From Ostrinia nubilalis (Eukaryota; Arthropoda; Insecta; Lepidoptera; Crambidae): a stretch of DNA of 64,000 bases. Position numbers and translations under genes: made by a program. The stretch's first letter is position 1, and the number at the start of each line of letters is the position of its first letter. Below the pieces are notes generated by a model. It ran no database searches. It had not been told where the DNA came from and worked only from the letters and a program-made list of their open reading frames with translations. Location: assembly GCF_963855985.1 (NCBI RefSeq), contig NC_087112.1, forward strand, positions 3,474,501 to 3,538,500. Reading direction: 5' to 3'. Of the stretch, positions 1-9,010 are shown in pieces.

Positions 1-440
1 GTTCACAGAGATAAAAGTAGGGAACAATACCTATTATTTAAGATAAACAAGAGACTTCCATAAAGAAAGTAGGTATTATATTCTGATGTTTTATGGCTGG
101 GTACAAGCCTTTTTATCCAGTCATAATAATTATTTTAAAATACTCTTCAGTTGATTTCAGATTTTTCTTTCTACTTTACGGGCTTAGGACCGTCAAAAAT
201 GTAATAATTATTAGGGTTTTAATTAATTTATAACATTGTTCCCTATTTTTACAAATTAATAAATTAAGTATGAAATATAATCACCAGGCTATTTGTGAAA
301 TTTTGAAAATCGTTTAAATGATTCTATGATATACTACAAGCACACTCCATTAATATTTCTGGCAGATTTACTGTATTATTAGTAAAAAACGATGTAAAAG
401 TTTAAATTATCAAAACCGCGCCAAAAACGATGATTCTGAC
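1..440. other. AT-rich non-coding DNA
   Basis: No open frame, repeat or RNA gene recognised. It lies upstream of the THAP gene and may include distal promoter sequence. Confidence 0.5.
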
Positions 441-445
441 TCGTG

Positions 446-467
446 TGACGTCACACACCAGTAAACA
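446..467 (+). promoter_or_regulatory. CRE-like plus forkhead-like motif pair upstream of the THAP gene
   Basis: TGACGTCA (446-453) is followed after 6 bases by AGTAAACA (460-467), 84 bases before the ATG at 551. TGACGTCA is the palindromic CREB/ATF site and GTAAACA is the forkhead core. The same pair with the same 6-base spacing occurs in mirror orientation at 2087-2108, in front of the opposing SWIM gene. The shared layout suggests a promoter module; binding itself is inferred. Confidence 0.5.
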
Positions 468-550
468 AATTTCTAACCTCTAAAAAGATACGTCAGTGCG
501 AATAACACTGAAGAGAATTTTATTAATTTCCTTCAAATTTAGAGGCTAAA

Positions 551-1395
551 ATGGTTTATAAATGGTGTGTAGTGCCGCATTGTACAAATACGTCTATAAA
601 GGATCCAAACAAAGTATTTGTTTCTGTACCAACGAATCCCAAGAGGCGGAAAATGTGGTTACAATTAGCTAGAAGAGACCCAAATTGCATTTTAACGCAT
701 ACAAATGTGTTTATGTGTGAAGATCACTTTAATGTAAGTAAAATTTTTCTTGATTTTAATACGAAATACTCAGTAGATAAAAATATTGCTTTTTAAGCAT
801 AACGCAGTGTTATAAAATTCCATTACTTATAAGTCGTGCTAACTTCTACAGTTTTGTGTGTTGTCTTGTAAAGGCTATTGTATTGTGCGTGAAACTTAAT
901 TTTGCTAGTCAGTAATACTGTTTGTTTTGCAGATGGAAACTGACACCAAGAACTATACCATGTATAAAATGGGCTTTAGTCAAAAGATACTTTTAGCAGA
1001 TGAAGCCGTGCCAACTAAATTTGATTGCCAAGAGGATCGCAAAAAACGGCTGTCCAGTGAGGGATCTTCTCGAAAAGCATTCCTTAAAAGGCAAAGAACT
1101 GATCTTATTACAGAATGTTCAAAATCAAAGTGTTACTGAAACTGAAAGATTACAAAAAGATGAAGTTATGACACAAATGATTGAACCTGAAGGTATATAT
1201 TTGTCACAGTTATCATATTAGTACTTAAATGTTTATGTTATACATATTTAAATTAAATAAATAATTTTTGATGTTGTCTTTTCAGAATTACCAAGAACTC
1301 AAGACAAAGAAAGTATCACCAAATTCACCAATTCTATTATAACTCTAGAAAAATCTGTTCAAGTATCAACTAAAGTGAGGGATTTCTTTTTTTGA
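551..1395 (+). pseudogene. THAP-type zinc-finger gene, three exons, apparent frameshift
   Basis: THAP domains are C2CH zinc-binding DNA-binding modules found in cellular regulators and in P-element-type transposases. Exon 1 (551-733) starts at ATG 551 and gives the ligands C6 and C11 (CVVPHC) and the later CEDHF pair. It ends at a GTAAGT donor. Exon 2 begins at 933 after a TTTTGCAG acceptor and supplies the AVPTKF box that closes a THAP fold, then a basic KKR stretch. The frame entering exon 2 stops at 1139. The +1 frame stays open, ends at a GTATAT donor (exon end 1192), and joins in phase with exon 3 (1286-1395, acceptor TTTTCAG), which stops at 1393-1395. So the 5' and 3' halves need a one-base shift near 1100: a pseudogene, a sequence error or an unseen splice. 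The last exon overlaps the 3' end of the opposing SWIM gene by 30 bases. No transposase domain is visible. Confidence 0.6.
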
Positions 1396-1967
1396 CAATT
1401 GCTGCACAGTGATGTATTTCAGCGTTGTACCTACTTTTGATAGAGTAGGTTTTCTCCAGTAGCATTCAACTGAAGTACATGCAGGCTCTTCAGAACGGCG
1501 ATGGACCCACATTAAAAATGCTACTGCATGCTTGCATCCCCCAGCTGAAGCTGCACAGTCGTGGCACTGACAGCTAATCACTTTGCTGTCCTGTTCATTA
1601 AAAACTATCGTGACATTGTAAGATTTTATTCTGACGCGATGTTCAGGGCACATTTTACATTTAATTTTCACTGTACATATTCCATCCTTGCGATGTAGCT
1701 GGACATATCCTCTACGTAAGTTTCCCTTGCAGACCTGTGGAACAAGAGCAAAGGTCATAACAAAAATTTAGTTAGACTTGAGAGTAAATGTGTGAATGAC
1801 CAAAGGTGTGATCTAATAATAATCCTTTAGAATACTTACACAGCTGTTTTCACATTTTTAAGTTCTGCAGAACAAAAATCAGGGTTATTTCTGAAGAAAA
1901 GTGCAATCATAAAAGCGTCGACCTTTGGCAGGTTGCTATTGTCGGCTCGCACAAAACTTATTTCCAT
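1366..1967 (-). CDS. SWIM zinc-finger protein, two exons
   Basis: Coding exons are 1967-1842 and 1734-1366 on the minus strand. I chose the start at 1967 (MEISFVRADN) because the protein from there resembles a family of small SWIM proteins I recall as common in insect genomes. An upstream ATG at 2099 lies inside the promoter motif. Exon 2 follows a good acceptor (CTCTTGTTCCACAG) and encodes the SWIM signature CxC...CxH, read as CQCHDC then GGCKH, followed by the conserved stretch VAFLMWVHRRSEEP. SWIM domains bind zinc and DNA or protein, and in this family often precede a YqaJ-like nuclease; no nuclease is seen here. A phase-0 join needs donor GTGTAA at 1841; the more canonical GTAAGT two bases on would break the frame. 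The 3' end overlaps that of the THAP gene. About 165 residues. Confidence 0.6.
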
Positions 1968-2086
1968 TCTGAGTTTGTAAGTATAGAAGACCTTATAGAT
2001 TAACAAAAATTGCTTTAGACGTAGCTCACAGATGTAATTATCACTGAGAAAACTTAATATTCGTACAATTAGCAGTAAAAAATGGC

Positions 2087-2108
2087 TGTTTACTTGCATG
2101 TGACGTCA
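2087..2108 (-). promoter_or_regulatory. Mirror copy of the CRE/forkhead motif pair in front of the SWIM gene
   Basis: On the minus strand TGACGTCA (2101-2108) precedes AGTAAACA (2094-2087) with a 6-base gap, matching 446-467 in order and spacing. It lies 120 bases upstream of the chosen SWIM start. Confidence 0.5.
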
Positions 2109-3204
2109 CCGGAGTTGCCACCAATCACAAGACGTTCCCGTCGCAACATTTTTTTTTAGTATCTGCAGTTTAGAAAATAATTGGTGCCTCAATGTAACCT
2201 TGTTGGTGTTCAAATAAATAAATAAATAAATTGCCTGCAACTAACCATTTGACTGACGCCGGAGATAGTGCCGAAGATGGCTCTGATGCATTTTTTTGAG
2301 CACGAAATACGGGTTATAAATTTACATTTGCCGTATTTCCCCAATGGATTATTCCGTAGCGTAAGTTAGAACAATGTTTATGCCTTATAAATATTCGTTT
2401 AAAGAAGATTATGCCAAGTGAGTTAATGCCAAATGAATTTCTGCGTAACAAGATTCTGCCTAATAGAGGGGAGCCTATTTTTCCATAATGCCCATAACAT
2501 ATTTATTGTTTTGATTTAAAGTGAAAAATAGGTTAAGGTGCGGCGGGGGTGGCCCTTGCCTATTTAGTTTTATACACACAAATGATCTCATATTAATCAC
2601 TTTTACCAAATCATGAGGTAATTATTCATAATAACCGGCGATTATTTATAATTTTCACATTTATCACATTTACCGCTTGAGATTAATAAAGATTTACCGT
2701 AACATATCCACTGATGATTTCATAAAACCTTCGGCAAAAGTAAACATTAAAAAAAACAAGCTTCTTCTCAGCACTGGCCCATTTATTGTCCCGAAGCAGT
2801 GGTAGGGAAGGGTACAATATCGGATAGTCTTCTACTCTGGAACTGATTTTCGATACAACAAGTCTGGTCCGTGAGCACGCAGAATTTTGTCCAATGACCC
2901 CAAGCTATCCTTATCGCTCGCGCGTAATTATGTTGCTATCGCGCTCGCACACTCACTGCACCGGTTTCTAGTTCCGGAATTGGCTAAAAAAAGAAAGCAC
3001 CTACTGAAAAACGTACAACGTGGGTGGACTCCCATCTCCAGACCATACTTTGCGTATTACATGTTGTGCCCTGCCCATTGCAACTTGATCTAACTTTACA
3101 GATACCTATTTTAGAAACTACAGCCTATGTCCTAAATTCTTAGATTAATATAATGTAAGCCTATATTATATTCTTTCTTAGGCAGGCAGGGTTCATTCTA
3201 TCTC
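2109..3204. other. Intergenic DNA with a short AAAT-type microsatellite
   Basis: Holds an AAATA repeat near 2214-2232 and a one-sided MITE fragment listed separately at 2867-2957. No gene was recognised. Confidence 0.5.
2867..2957. mobile_element. Half of a palindromic MITE also present at 7195-7376
   Basis: Shares GAGCACGNAGAAT, GTCCAATGACCCCAAGCTA and TTATCGCTCGCG stretches with the complete copy at 7195-7376. Only one arm plus part of the centre is present. Confidence 0.6.
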
Positions 3205-3206
3205 TA

Positions 3207-3467
3207 CAGGGTGTTTGGTAAATGGGTATATGAGCCGACACTAGCCCATGTTAACATGGGCATATAAATGGTATGGTGAAGTCAGAAATTTGATATCATC
3301 TTTTTAATTTTTTTAATCTTCATACAAAATAAATTTTGTAAAATCCGATTTGTATGAATTTAAAATAATTAAAATGAAGATCAATTTTCTGACTTCACCA
3401 TACCATTTATATGCACATGTTAACATGGGCTAGTGTCGGCTCATATACCCATTTACCTAACACCCTG
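3207..3467. mobile_element. Fold-back MITE with CAGGGTG ends, TA target site
   Basis: Arms of about 90 bases run inwards from CAGGGTGTTTGGTAAATGGG and its reverse complement, with TA on both sides (3205-3206 and 3468-3469). The TA duplication is typical of Tc1/mariner-type elements. No coding capacity. Confidence 0.75.
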
Positions 3468-3479
3468 TATATCTATAGG

Positions 3480-3641
3480 TACTTACTTTTTTCAGAGAAA
3501 ACTGTAAGGTACCCGATCTAGCGCTGTATGTTTTAAGGGGCCTTAATAAATGACTTACTTTTCAGAGAATACTATACCCGATCTAGCGCTACATGTTAAA
3601 ACATTATTATTATATTACCTTAAAAGGGGCCTTATTAAGTG
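3480..3641. repeat. Diverged two-copy tandem repeat, unit about 71 bases
   Basis: Both units carry ACTTACTTTT, CAGAGAA, CCCGATCTAGCGCT and AGGGGCCTTA in the same order. The second unit has a short AT-rich insertion. Confidence 0.6.
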
Positions 3642-3679
3642 AAAACGGCAATATCGACTGTTTTCTATTAGCTTAGCTC

Positions 3680-3757
3680 AGGGGTGGCCAAACTTTTGAC
3701 CTGTGTGGTCTACTTATGCTCGAAAATATTTCTTGCGGTCGATTCAAGCATTTTTAT
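3680..3757. mobile_element. hAT-like MITE 5' fragment next to a splice acceptor
   Basis: Starts CAGGGGTGGCCAAACTTTTG, a hAT-type terminus. No matching 3' end is seen before the exon that begins at 3779, so it is truncated. Confidence 0.45.
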
Positions 3758-3778
3758 CCTTAATTTTCTTTGTTTCAG

Positions 3779-6700
3779 GGGAGACAGAGAAATAAAGATT
3801 CGTCGCCTGAAGAATCTGAGCCTGAGCTTGAGTCAGAGCCTACATTAGAGCTTAAGATTGAGCCTACTGATGAGCAACGGCCACAGTGCGCCACATGCCA
3901 CGAAGTTATATTAGGGTGAGTTTGTGACAACCATCTACTGTTGGACGCACCACAGTGCACAGCTCCAATATTACATTTATTACTTCAACCTGTAAAGACG
4001 ATACTATAATTTATCACAGGGTTTCCCAATTTTTTTTTGCCAATGAACCCTAATTGATTATACTTTTCCTAGCGGAACCCCCGTACTACTCCGCCCGCAC
4101 GCCCTGCCCCTCCCTTGTGCGTAAACAAGTCGGTGCGCGCGAACAACGTTGGTCACGAAACGTGGGATAATATTTTTTACGGAACCCTTCCGGCCTTTCC
4201 ACGGAACCCCAGGGTTCCGCGGCCCACCTTTCGGGAACCGCTGATTTATCAAATACTTTTAGACAAACATGAAAAAAAATCATATCAGTCTCTGAAATGT
4301 TGATACTTTTTTTTTGTATAGATGGTCATCCATTAGTCGCTCTTTACGAGACATCTGTACCTATAGTCCTTTTTAAGAGGCAGTTAAATGAATAATTTTA
4401 TTTTGATAAATTCCTTAGGTTCGTGTTCGCGTGCGTGGAGTGTAACGCGCGCTCGTGCTCGGCGTGCGACGCGCGCGGGCTGCACGCGGCGCACCTCGTG
4501 CTGCGCGCGCCCGTAGCCCGCCCTGAGGTGAGCTCGTGGGCCCGATGACCCCACTGGTGGATAACGGGAAAAAGAACGAAAAGTTGCGATATCCACCAGT
4601 GCAGTCAGGGTTCTAAAGGATAATTATCGTGATAATAACAGATGGATAATTATCGGTTGATAATAACAAAAAATGCGCTCGTAAAAATGAACTGAATTCG
4701 AAGTTTTCGAACGTGTATTTCCGCACTTGCGTCTAGTGGTGAGCGTTAATCAACATAGATAGATATAAAACCTATCTATTTAGCTCCAAAATGATCACTA
4801 CACTAGTTATCTATCGTCAAAATATTTGTCTATTTTCCAAGCTTTATGCGACTAGCGATGGATAACTTGACAACAATCAGCAACCAAAAACATAAAGTAA
4901 CATTTCTTATAAAACAATATGAGAAATGTATCTGATATTGTTGATAATTATCATAAAGCGTAATTATCTTGATAATTTCGAACCCTAAGTGCAGTATCGT
5001 ATCAGTATAGTGAAGGTCGCGGGAAGAACCTGGATGTAGGCAGCGCAGGACCGGCCGTTATGGAAATCCTTGGGGAAGGCCTATGTCCAGCAGTGGTCGT
5101 CATTTGAATCCACCACTGAAGGATTTTCCTCTGCCTGATACAAGCTGTGCTACTTTTTCTAGGTAAAAAGTTTTGTTAGGGCTTTAGCATTCTAAAGAGC
5201 ATGTCCATTCTTTGCTCTATGAAAAAAATCTGTCCTAAGGATCGTACATTTCTCCGGGAAATAGTAACCTGGGTGTGCTATTCCAGTCTATAATCTCTTC
5301 CCTGTCCCAAACTTCCAGATCCGTTTTTTCGTATTGGTCAACGTCAAAAAACTTACAACGGGGCAACAAAGGAGTGGAGGCCACCTGGCCCCAAATTATT
5401 TTCCAAATAAAATGGAAAAAAAATTTCAGTCGAGTATTTCAGCTCAGTTTCAGCTTACTAGTCCAAATCTGATTTTTTTTCGATGTTTCAGATGTGGAGG
5501 CCCCGGGGCTGTAGCCCCGGTTGCCCTCCCCTAAATCCGGCCTTATTACTATTAATAGGCTGATCAAACTATCGGCCGACAATCAGTCTGTTGCCGAGTG
5601 TCTAATAGTCGTCGTTTCAGCCAAATGACGTCCACTGCTGGACAAAAGCCTCCCCCAAGGTTTTCCATAATGAACGGTCCTGCGCTGCCCGCATCCAGGC
5701 TCTTCCCGCGACCTTTACCAGATCGTCGGTCCACCTAGTAGGAGGCCTGCCCTGTCTAATAGTAGTAATTTTTAATGTCCAGAGTCAGTTGAAGTTGGTG
5801 CTGAACAAAATTCGCGACACGCTGGGTCCGGTCATTGAGGGAACGCCTCGAACAATCCCGGACCAACCGGTTGAAGAGTTGCCCCAGGAACCGGATGAAG
5901 AGCCGCTCCAGGACCCGAAAGAAAAGTAAGTTGTAAAAGAGAAATTGTTTCTTTGCCACATACAATATTTCAACTGGTAAAGTAAGCAGAAGACCGTGTG
6001 TCAAAAAGGCTAAAAAGTAGTCTGCTGCGCTTCTTCTTTGGTTCTTCTAGTAGAGTAGAATCCCTAATTTTTAAATGTCCCCTATGTAAACAAAATTCCT
6101 GTTATTTGTTACCATAGGGGTCACTTAAACATTATGAATTAAAGGTGAAAACGGGCATAGGACTACTGCCTCTCTTTTCGGGGATGACATAAAAGGAGGG
6201 ACAAATACACAAACGTCAGGCCTCCCTAAACCCGTCTAGTGCAGCGTGGGAAGTGTAGCTAATGCCCCTAATTTTTAAGTGACCCCTATGGTAACAACAG
6301 GAATTTTGTTTTTAAAGGGGTCACTTGGGCTTGGGATTGATGGTGAAAACGGGCATAAATTCTCCATTTACCTCTATTAACTAGAGCATTCCCAAACTTA
6401 TTTGAGACGCGCTCCGTTTGCTCCTCCAGTCAAGATTATTTATTGGTCGTATGGAGCAGTCTGGAATGCATTCTCTCAGCGGTCGCAGCTTTTTTATACT
6501 TGAGTACACAGATGGCCCGCGGCCCCCTGTAAAGGTCTTTGCACCTCCCCTGGGGGGCGCGCCCCCCACTTTGGGAACCAATGAACTAGAGGTTGTTATC
6601 CTGCAGTAGAGGCTAAATGACCTGATGATGAATATCAATTATTTGTTCGAACGTTGTCAACAGATATATTATCAAGATGGAGATAGAAATGGAGGAACAC

Positions 6701-7916
6701 GCCCCTTTTTGGCATGAGAGCGCGTCGGGTGCTCCTGCTAATACTGACGAAGAAACCATTGTTCCTGACGTAGAGCATCAGGTGAGATTACGTCATTTCA
6801 CTGTTTGTTGGGTTGGTGTTTGTTTCTTAATTAACTAAAAAAAAAAATTAACTATCTTGCCGATAGTACGGTCTATTCCAATTTGATCACCCAGGTGATT
6901 CTGAACACCAGGCGACACTTTGGCGTCCTTTGATCACCCATGGATAAGATCACCTAGGTCATCAAAGTGGACTTCTTATTCATGGGTGATCAAAGGACAC
7001 CAGTGTCGTTTGGAGTCAACTTTGATCACCTGGGTGATCTAATTCATGGGTGATCAAAGGACGTCAAAGTGTCGCCTGGTGTTCAGAATCACCTGGGTGA
7101 TCAAAGTTGAATAGACCGATAGTACAGGTTTCGTCAGGGATCGAATGAATCTTTTGGTACCATTTTGCAAAGAAAAATTTAAAATTGTCTAAAGTTCGGT
7201 CACCGAGCACGTAGAATTTCGTCCAATGACTCCAAGCTACCCATTCTTATCGCTGGTCGCGTGCGACGGGCGGCCGCAGTGAGTGTGCGAGCGCGACAGC
7301 AATGTAATTACGCGAGCGATAAGGATGGGTAGCTTGGGGTCATTGGACGATATTCTACGTGCTCGGCGATCGGACATGAATGTGTTGTTCTTTACATGCG
7401 TATTGATATAATACTCTTGCTTATGGCTTGCAGTCTATGTCCTGGGCGGGGCGGGACACGGGCGAAGAACAATCGGACTCCTGCACTATCACGGCGAGCA
7501 CCTCGTCTGAACACAGTTCCAGGGTCAAAAGAGTGTCGAGTGATAAATCCAATGAGAAATACCCAAAGGCAAATAAGCGAGCGCGTAGAGCTGTGAAGAA
7601 GGAACCCAGTGATCAGAAGCGTCCAGTTCTGAAGAAGGGATCTAGTGATCAGAAGTGTCTAGTTGTGAAGAAGGGATCCAGTGATCAGAAGTGTCCAGTT
7701 GTGAAGAAGGGATCCTGTGATCAGAAGTGTCCAGTTGTGAAGAAGAAATCCAGTGATCAGAAGTGTCCAGAACAGTCTAGTGGTAGTGCGGCTCAAGGAA
7801 TAAGTCATTCTCGGCAGCAAACGCGAAAAAGGCGTGGCTCTAGGCCGCGCTTACCGAAGACAGAAGATATTGAAGATTGTATTAAAGCACATACAATTGA
7901 CATTCCTCCAGAATGA
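3779..7916 (+). CDS. ZZ-type zinc-finger protein, five 3' exons (5' end not found)
   Basis: Exons: 3779-3915, 4419-4527, 5783-5925, 6664-6781 and 7434-7916 (stop at 7914). All four junctions use GT/AG and keep phase, giving about 330 residues. The first two exons build a ZZ zinc finger across the intron: CATC, ten residues, CVEC, four residues, CSAC, then GLHAAH. This spacing is closest to the ZZ of p62/sequestosome, though no UBA-like C-terminus is seen. ZZ domains usually bind peptide N-termini or modified tails. The middle is acidic and Glu/Pro-rich. The last exon is basic, with five 12-residue repeats and an RRGSRPR patch, suggesting a nuclear protein. No start codon or earlier exon was found between the SWIM gene and 3779, so the true 5' end may lie upstream. 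The specific function is unknown. Confidence 0.75.
4017..4243. mobile_element. hAT-type MITE with 8-bp target duplication ATTTATCA
   Basis: Begins CAGGGTTTCCCAA and ends TTTCGGGAACCGCTG. ATTTATCA flanks it at 4009-4016 and 4244-4251. The 8-bp duplication is characteristic of hAT elements. It lies in the intron that splits the ZZ domain. Confidence 0.8.
4606..4987. mobile_element. hAT-type MITE with 8-bp target duplication AGTGCAGT
   Basis: Flanked by AGTGCAGT at 4598-4605 and 4988-4995. The ends are CAGGGTTCTAAAGGATAATT and TTGATAATTTCGAACCCTA; the right terminus is slightly degraded. The interior is rich in GATAATTATC-like words. Intronic. Confidence 0.7.
5011..5105 (+). mobile_element. RTE-type LINE 3' fragment
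   Basis: Reads in the sense of the RTE reverse-transcriptase C-terminus (…GEGLCPAVV-like, from GGGGAAGGCCTATGTCCAGCAG). Diverged; same subfamily as the inverted fragment at 5611. Confidence 0.6.
5106..5610. other. Intronic DNA
   Basis: No exon seen. A GC-rich patch near 5490-5530 (GGCCCCGGGGCTGTAGCCCCGG) forms a short hairpin and looks like repeat-derived sequence. Confidence 0.4.
5611..5755 (-). mobile_element. RTE-type LINE 3' fragment, inverted
   Basis: Begins CGTTTCAGCCAAATGACGTC and contains CACTGCTGGACA and GATCGTCGGTCCACCTAGT, the reverse of the RTE 3' coding end. It ends just before the exon at 5783. Confidence 0.65.
6061..6356. mobile_element. Two MITE copies with GGGCAT ends
   Basis: 6061-6158 and 6262-6356 each carry CCCTAATTTTTAA, TGTCCCCTATG or GTGACCCCTATG, and end GGTGAAAACGGGCAT. 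A shorter cleaner copy lies at 47001-47110. Confidence 0.6.
6385..6585. mobile_element. Lepidopteran repeat, also at 20588-20790 inverted
   Basis: Shares CTTATTTGAGACGCGC, ATTGGTCGTAT, TTTTATACTTGAG and a GGCGCG-rich tail ending TTTGGGAACC with the reverse complement of 20588-20790. Family not named. Confidence 0.5.
6870..7117. mobile_element. MITE with 8-bp target duplication GATAGTAC
   Basis: GATAGTAC at 6862-6869 and 7118-7125 brackets GGTCTATTCC...GAATAGACC. The interior is a series of GATCACCCAGGTGAT and TCATGGGTGATC palindromes, so it can fold into several hairpins. An 8-bp duplication fits hAT or P elements. Confidence 0.8.
7195..7376. mobile_element. Palindromic MITE
   Basis: Arms CGAGCACGTAGAATTTCGTC and the near reverse complement at 7341-7366 surround a GC-rich centre with GCGGCCGC. 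A partial relative is at 2867-2957. It lies in the last intron of the ZZ gene. Confidence 0.7.
7595..7770 (+). repeat. Five in-frame 36-bp repeats in the ZZ gene's last exon
   Basis: Each unit encodes about 12 residues of the form KKGSSDQKCPVV. The later units are nearly identical at DNA level, so the array is young. It makes a lysine-rich, cysteine-containing tail and probably varies in length between alleles. Confidence 0.85.
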
Positions 7917-8576
7917 AAAGTTTTTCCTGATACGCAAGCAAATTTAAGTTACATTTGCTTAAAGGCGATCTTACCAGATCTACTCATTCATCAGGATGTT
8001 AATTGTTATCTCTAGTATCATTAGATACTGTTATATTCTAAGTATTAATTTTGTGTTGTCAGATCTTTTGTTTTGAATTAATTTGATTTTTAATTTGGTA
8101 ATGGTTAATGATGGCAGTAAAAAGTGTAATTGACTGAATTAAAACATACATTAAAAATATTTTTACTATTTCTTTATTTTATTTGAGAATACCAATTATT
8201 ATTCTTCTATCTTACTTCAAGTTCAACTCACATCAACAGTTATCCCATGGGTTGTTGTAACATTATGAGGATATTTAATACCTAATGGGGCTTGTAAAGA
8301 TTCCTATTAAAAGCCTACTTACAAAAGTAAATGAATTTTAGTAAGGTATTTCGATTCAACACTCATGAAAAAGGGTACAACAAAGGTTTCAAAGAAAATG
8401 CATAATTTCGCTCGCATGTATTTTTTAATGAAATCAGACATTATGTTACAGTTTCATTTAAAATTACAGTTTTCTCGCATCGCTTTAACTATCGCCACGT
8501 ACCGCGAATGCTGTGCGCACCAACTAGTTTCTCTAGTGGAAAGTTTACCTCACACTAAAATACTGGTAAAGATTGC
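7917..8576 (+). other. 3' UTR of the ZZ gene and following DNA
   Basis: Possible poly(A) signals ATTAAA lie at 8138-8143 and again near 8150. No further gene seen. Confidence 0.4.
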
Positions 8577-9010
8577 TATAGATCGTTTCATTTCACGAAG
8601 ACGAGACCAATTTTGGTCGAGGGAAGCGCGGGGCGCGAGGAGTTTGATCCGAGCAATCCGAGCGTCATCATTGTAGTTTGCACGCGCACTCACGGACAAC
8701 TATCCAATGAGGGTGTTCGCGATTGAAAAATCCGCCAGATGGCGGGACGTGGATGTAGGGTCTGACTGCTGCGTGATTGGTGGATTTTGACACATCTGTC
8801 AATGTCATGTCAAAAATAACCAATCATGCAGCATTTGGACCTCGCGTCTACGTATTGCCATCTGGCGGATTTTTCATTCGCGAAAACCCTCATTGCAACG
8901 CTGTCAATGCCAACAATGACGTTCGGATTGGTCGGATCAAACTCCCTGCTCCCCGCGCTTCCCTCGACCAAAAATGGTGAGGCGCGACTTCGTGGATGAA
9001 ACGATCTATA
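8577..9010. mobile_element. Terminal-inverted-repeat element carrying a nested MITE
   Basis: TATAGATCGTTTCAT at 8577 pairs with ATGAAACGATCTATA ending at 9010. Paired arms continue through TTTTGGTCGAGGGAAGCGCG and AGTTTGATCCGA. The MITE at 8706-8894 is inserted between the arms. Confidence 0.75.
8706..8894. mobile_element. MITE with AATGAGGGT ends (first of two copies)
   Basis: AATGAGGGTGTTCGCG pairs with CGCGAAAACCCTCATT. Internal pairs are ATCCGCCAGATGGCG and GCCATCTGGCGGAT. Very similar to 16248-16434. Confidence 0.8.

Noticed and set aside
7428..7433. TTG start for the last exon of the ZZ gene as a separate gene
   Set aside because: GCAG at 7430-7433 is a splice acceptor in phase with exon 6664-6781.
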